DNA from: Periconia sp. R9002
Taxonomy: Eukaryota > Ascomycota > Dothideomycetes > Pleosporales > Periconiaceae
Direction: 5' to 3'
Length of the DNA: 64,000 nucleotides
NCBI GenBank assembly: GCA_023627715.1
Contig: JAMAHW010000048.1
Span: 124,001-188,000, forward strand
The notes below the pieces were generated by a model. The model saw only the letters and a program-made list of their open reading frames with translations. It was not told the origin of the DNA and made no database searches. The translations under genes and the position numbers were made by a program. Below are positions 60,085 to 64,000 of this stretch, piece by piece. Position 1 is the stretch's first letter. Each line of letters opens with the position of its first letter.

Positions 60085-60173
60085 TCTTCGATGGTCTAGT
60101 GGTCATGATTTCCGCTTGTCATTCCTCTGGAACACAAGCGCGGGAGACCGGGGTTCGATTCCCCGTCGGAGAG
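60085..60173 (+). tRNA. tRNA-Asp: tRNA-Asp (anticodon GTC) with a 17-nt intron
   Basis: The acceptor stem pairs TCTTCGA (60085-60091) with TCGGAGA (60166-60172) through one T-G wobble, and G60173 is the discriminator. The D-loop has AGTGGTCA. The anticodon stem TCCGC pairs with GCGGG, and the loop TTGTCAC has the anticodon GTC at 60118-60120. The 17-nt intron at 60122-60138 sits after position 37, the canonical eukaryotic tRNA intron site. The T-arm is GGGGTTCGATTCCCC. A T-rich stretch starting about 60176 (TTTCTTTTT) is the Pol III terminator. CCA is not encoded. Confidence 0.95.
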
Positions 60174-60552
60174 ATTTCTTTTTGGCTTTTTTTGCTCCTG
60201 TTCTGGCGCGGGAAATCATCTACGAAACCGAGCGCATTTATATGCAAGGTCCTGCGTGATTCAGATCATATCTTTTTTTCATCTCATAGCCTACTTTCCA
60301 CCTGTGAGATAATATGCGTGTGGACTTGATGTACATATGTATATGCACATTGGGAATGAGGTCGATGACTGTTGCATAGTTGGTGGATTTCAAAATCTTA
60401 AGACCAGGCATGTATTGTGTTGAATTTGTACACTATATCTTACAAATCTACCACATAATCCTACACGCGGCCCACTGCATTTTGATTGCACACCTAATTT
60501 CGAAATGTGCATCAAGCTTTCTGTACGTTAGACATCTTTGAGCTACATATGC
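60174..60552. other. Intergenic, nothing supported
   Basis: The T-run after the tRNA (to about 60186) is the likely Pol III terminator. The remainder is the 3' flank of the APH-like gene, with no gene seen. Confidence 0.5.
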
Positions 60553-62506
60553 TCAGTCTTTTGGGCCTTCAGACTTCCTGATAGCCCATCGTGTATTCTT
60601 TTCAAACGACGATCGTTCCTCGCCGCTCAAGTCCTCCAATGCCATATTTCTGAATACCTCGAAAAGCTCACATGCCTGTTCATAACCTTCCGGGAATGTC
60701 CATCCATCACGACAAACGAGTTCAAGTGAATCCAAGAGATCCCACAAGTCTGCAAATTCATTAAAGCATTCTCCATCTGCGATATGCGCTTTATATTCGT
60801 CGTCCGTGAAATGGATCGGACAAGGTACTTTAGAATTGATCTCATCCCAGTGACTATAGAACGACAAATTAGTAACTCTACGGTGTTCAAGAAGAAATTA
60901 TAGGGCGAAACATACCGTGCTATGCGGATGAGACCTTGCCTGAAGGGAAGGATATCTTCATCCCATGTGTTGGAGGAGAAGGCTACAGTCTGGCGTATGT
61001 GTTGACGTTGGGCTACATTCTTAGTGTCGTGTAGCAGCGGGTTCAAGAATTCAGTCTGTGTCTCGTATTCTAACAACACAAGTGACTTTTCGACCTGGTT
61101 CCGAACATGCCTCCCTTCCTCTTTGTCTTTTATAGTCTTATAGTTCTCAGGTAGCTCGAATAGTCTCTCACCATAGAAATATAAATCGCACGGGGTTCGT
61201 GCCTGAAGGAACAGTGGACCAACCCATGCATCTTCCCAATCAATAAGACTAGTCACACGATTCTTGTCGATGAAGATGTCCGGTTTGCGCATGCTTCCAT
61301 GCCAGAGAGTAGGGTTTATCATCTCTCCTTTGGGTAGCAAGTGCTCGGCGACCTTCAAAAATCTTTCGTACAGATCGATATGGGCACTGGGAACACGCTG
61401 TACCTTAGACTTTACAGCGATGCCACCTGGGTTATCTTGAGCGGCCGGGCTATCTGGAGAGGCATATTTCTTAATCCAAGCAATCTCTCGTTGGCCTATG
61501 GATCTCAAGTAATCTTTAGCTTTCTTCCCTATGAGATGGTGTCAACAATCGAAGTCCCCGTGAATTATGTACATAACTTACATGGACCGCGGTCAACATG
61601 CATGGACGCCCGTTCCCGACAATAGAAACTTTGATCAGTGACTGGTCCTATTACAAATCGGTTCTCCACCTCTTCCCTTAACGACTTCGATATTTTGCCA
61701 AACACCCTAGCATTTTCGCAGCCTGGAAAGGCGTCACTTGCAAAATAGAGGTTACCATAACTGGTTACTGTCAGCCGTGCCAGAAGGGACGTGGAAAGAC
61801 GAACGAACCGAGTGAATGATAATGACGTAAACTTCTTCTCAAGATCAACGATTTCTTCCATGAACTGCATTTTCTCATGGAGTTTCATTTCTTCCCATGC
61901 ATCATGGAGTCGAACTCCAGGGGCTTCCTCCATTATAATGTACTCTGAGCCCACTTCGTTTCCTGCTTCCCCGCTCCAGGACAAAACTTTTGGTACGGGG
62001 ATCTCAAGAATAGTCCGAGCCTGGGATGTCAATCACATCAACTCGGATATTTTAGATATCTGATTAGCTTCGAAACATACAAATTCCATGGTAGCGACTT
62101 CAGACGCAGTTGACTTGAAGGGTACTCCAGTAATTGAGTATGGTATACGCGCAATTGCAGTGGCGCCATTGTCCATTACAAGCCGGAATATCTTGTTGGA
62201 TCCGCCTTCCACAAGTTTTTCGATTGACATGCAGGCCTGCGCGCCAATGCCCGCAGCCGCCGCTCTCTTGAGCGCCGATACATTAAAGCGCTTGTACCGT
62301 TGTTTAAGCCGAGTCTCTTCATCCCATACCCAGCGCTCACTGGTGTATCTGTAAAATTCTTCGTGATCACTGCTATTATCTGTAGAAATTTTCCTTGAAA
62401 AATGTTGGGAGGATTGACGCGATAGTGAGGCACGGTTATTCAAATGGAGGCCCTTGTATTTGGAAACAGTGCCAATCCATCGGGTAGGATTTTGAAAAGA
62501 GGCCAT
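60553..62506 (-). CDS. Aim9/aminoglycoside-phosphotransferase-like mitochondrial protein, apparent pseudokinase
   Basis: Exons 62506-62081, 62020-61582, 61528-60916 and 60853-60553 give 592 residues. The first 45 residues are rich in Arg, Ser and hydroxyl residues with almost no acidic residues, like a mitochondrial presequence. Then come FYRYTSERWVWDEE, the family signature, and the N-lobe stretch EGGSNKIFRLVMDNG...AIARIPY with EVATMEF across the first intron. The segment RTILEIPVPKVLSWSG, then SEYIIMEEAPG and SLIDWEDAWVGPLFLQA, are typical of the fungal phosphotransferase (APH) family. The catalytic loop, usually HxDLHxxNxF, reads HGSMRKPDIF here, so the Asp (residue 367) is Ser and the Asn is Asp. 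The later IDW aspartate remains. It may lack phosphotransfer activity. Introns have GTATGT/GTAAGT donors and TAG or CAG acceptors. Confidence 0.85.
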
Positions 62507-62872
62507 GGTACATCACATCTACAACAGAATAGTCCGCTGCATTGAGAAGTAGAGGTGGGCGGCCCGCATGTCGGTGTTGTTACGCTGTCGTTGTGTTGCA
62601 CGGCAGGAGTGTGCACGGATCCTGGGCGGCTGGCTATGCACTAACTAGGCAACCATTATTGCCTGTTCCACCACTCGTTTGATGCGATTTCACACACACG
62701 AGCTGAGACCATGCATTTATTAAACGCATATTAGGAAGACTTTCTTTTAGCCTAGGCTAACAGGAGAGCAAAAGTAATTTTAAAAAAGTAACAAAGTAGA
62801 AAAGTTCAACGTTCTGGTTTTCAAATAATTCAAGTACTACTTGCTACCTATTGCTAGTGGAATATCAATGCA
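62507..62872. other. Intergenic, nothing supported
   Basis: A spacer between the APH-like gene and the ankyrin-like remnant, A/T-rich after 62750. It should hold the APH-like promoter. Confidence 0.5.
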
Positions 62873-63312
62873 TTAAAATAAATCTAGTAATTGAATTATA
62901 TCGTTCCAAAGCTCAGTGGAGATGTGAAACGTCGGATATAGAGTTGTCTGTATTGAAACACCACGATCTATAGGAATTTCCGGCTCCAGCAGTAGCCGCA
63001 GCACCGACTCGTTTTCCCGCTTGACACGTTCCAGCAAAGCGCTTCCTGGTTTGATACTATGTATCGTGCTATATTCAAGGAGAAGTCCTACATTGTTGAT
63101 GTTTCCCCACCTACAGCCGCCTCGAGTGACCAGGAACCAACTTTTGTCCCATTTTCGAGAAAATATGTCATGACATCTGTGTGCCCACCAGCTCCAGCTT
63201 GACTAGTGAGTGTACTGTACCCGTGTGCGTTGTCTTCCGTCTAATTCCAATCCTTTGGCAAAGCTCCAAGCTGAATCAAGTGCCCCATCATGGCTTCAAA
63301 GTCTTTCGATGC
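62873..63312 (-). pseudogene. Decayed ankyrin-repeat-like gene fragment
   Basis: On the minus strand one frame reads an ankyrin-type helix pair, AGAGGHTDVMTYFLENG, then SWSLEAAVGG. About 12 bases later the coding sense continues in the next frame as GNINNVGLLLEYSTIH and ALLERVKRENESVLRLLLEP, before a stop at 62873-62875. The switch falls in a GGTGGGG run at about 63105-63112. A TAG stop (63241-63243) interrupts the first frame upstream, after LIQLGALPKDWN. The spacing of about 33 residues between the LLE-type helix ends agrees with ankyrin repeats. An unrecognised intron could explain the TAG but not the frame change, because the only GT...AG pair there is 30 nt. It is most simply a pseudogene. 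Confidence 0.55.
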
Positions 63313-63714
63313 AGAACTTTAAAACTTCAGCTAGTTCCTAGTTCATAGGCGAAGCCATTGTAAGTATACTTTGCACTTGGCATCAATATATGTTGTATAG
63401 AACGATTTGTAGCAACCCGTGTTAGAAATGAACAGTACAAACCATCTTGTTAATCTGAATTGAAAGAAAATATCATTGATCACCATACAGTAAAGTTGGA
63501 GAATCTTATACTCGGGTAATGAATTTGTTTTGGTACGTTGTTGGGTATTTCCTGAAAGTACAGATAAAGGCGCAAGGTCAACAACTGCAACGAAAAGAGA
63601 AAACCTACGAAAGGGTATATGATAAGAGATAGTTATCCGGTGGGACATCGTCGCCGCATGGCGTAGTGGGTCTCTATCTCATTGGGTGACATTTCTCAGA
63701 TAGTAATTCCCAGG
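63313..63714. other. Intergenic, nothing supported
   Basis: A/T-rich sequence upstream of the ankyrin-like remnant. It may hold further decayed parts of that gene, but I could not recognise any. Confidence 0.4.
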
Positions 63715-64000
63715 CTACGGTCCCATGCAAAGCAGTTTACGAATATTCATATAGATGTTATACACCCTTGCGAGCATTGACCCCACATCCCCACCTAATG
63801 CAGCTATATGACTTGAACGTGGTCCAGCGCATGCGACAACATTGGAATTTCGTAAAATACTCTCTTCATTGTGAAAGATTTCAGAACCAGCGATTATGTT
63901 GGGGAAAACGTTCATCTTTGGCGTGCTAGCTCCTACCGCGCATGCTCTACTTCGTTTCTCATGCTCCCAGTTGGTTGTGGAACGTTCAGATCCTCTGGTC
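63715..64000 (-). CDS. Possible partial reading frame running off the right edge, unknown
   Basis: From the right edge to the stop at 63715 the minus strand stays open for about 94 codons, including VVACAGPRSSHIAALGGDVGSMLARVY. The Ala/Gly-rich stretch looks protein-like. I do not recognise it. It may be the 3' end of a gene beyond the window, a piece of the decayed ankyrin-like gene, or chance. Confidence 0.2.
   Translation of the reverse strand, partial: TRGSERSTTNWEHEKRSRACAVGASTPKMNVFPNIIAGSEIFHNEESILRNSNVVACAGPRSSHIAALGGDVGSMLARVYNIYMNIRKLLCMGP

Overview
The window reads as a piece of nuclear genome from a filamentous ascomycete (Pezizomycotina; Dothideomycetes is plausible but unproven). 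The signs are short spliceosomal introns of about 45-145 bp with GTAAGT/GTATGT-type donors, a Zn2Cys6 regulator, a Fungal_trans_2-type regulator, a C2H2 regulator of the conidiation-factor class, a secreted GH5 endoglucanase, and housekeeping genes with fungal exon structure (eS30, Ipi1, Mrs6, intron-bearing tRNA-Asp). I assembled 20 protein genes by joining exons by hand at consensus splice sites. All 19 complete models have a total length divisible by three. The twentieth runs off the left edge. One tRNA and one decayed ankyrin-like gene were also found.

Layout. 1-0.8 kb: Zn2Cys6 transcription factor, minus strand, cut by the left edge. 0.8-9.0 kb: long gene-poor stretch with two perfect palindromes. 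9.0-24.0 kb: an accessory/metabolic block with a Fungal_trans_2-type regulator, an SDR, a GH5 cellulase, a single-pass membrane protein, an FMN-dependent alpha-hydroxyacid dehydrogenase, a histidine acid phosphatase and a second SDR. 24.4-36.5 kb: compact housekeeping block with a DUF262 (GmrSD-like) protein, Ipi1, a roadblock/LC7 protein, an NTF2-like protein, a Prx5-type peroxiredoxin, an HhH-GPD glycosylase-like protein, an acyl-protein thioesterase, ribosomal eS30 and a CREG-like secreted protein. 36.5-42.6 kb: gene-poor. 42.6-43.8 kb: two-finger C2H2 regulator with a polyglutamine tract. 43.8-57.6 kb: about 14 kb with no gene I can support, rich in microsatellites, a G-quadruplex-type repeat and strand-asymmetric sequence. 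57.6-62.5 kb: Rab escort protein Mrs6, tRNA-Asp(GTC) and an Aim9/APH-like protein that has lost the kinase catalytic aspartate. 62.9-63.3 kb: broken ankyrin-like fragment. The right edge may hold part of another reading frame.

How the genes work together. I see no biosynthetic cluster or defence island. The housekeeping block serves general functions: ribosome assembly (Ipi1, eS30), Rab prenylation and protein depalmitoylation (Mrs6, thioesterase), DNA repair and peroxide detoxification. The two stretches most worth attention are the C2H2 regulator with its very large empty flanks, which looks like a developmental regulatory domain, and the right-end pair of an apparent pseudokinase beside a decaying ankyrin gene.

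Limits. All family assignments are from reading motifs. No homology search, RNA evidence or GC computation was possible. Splice sites are predictions supported by frame and family continuity.
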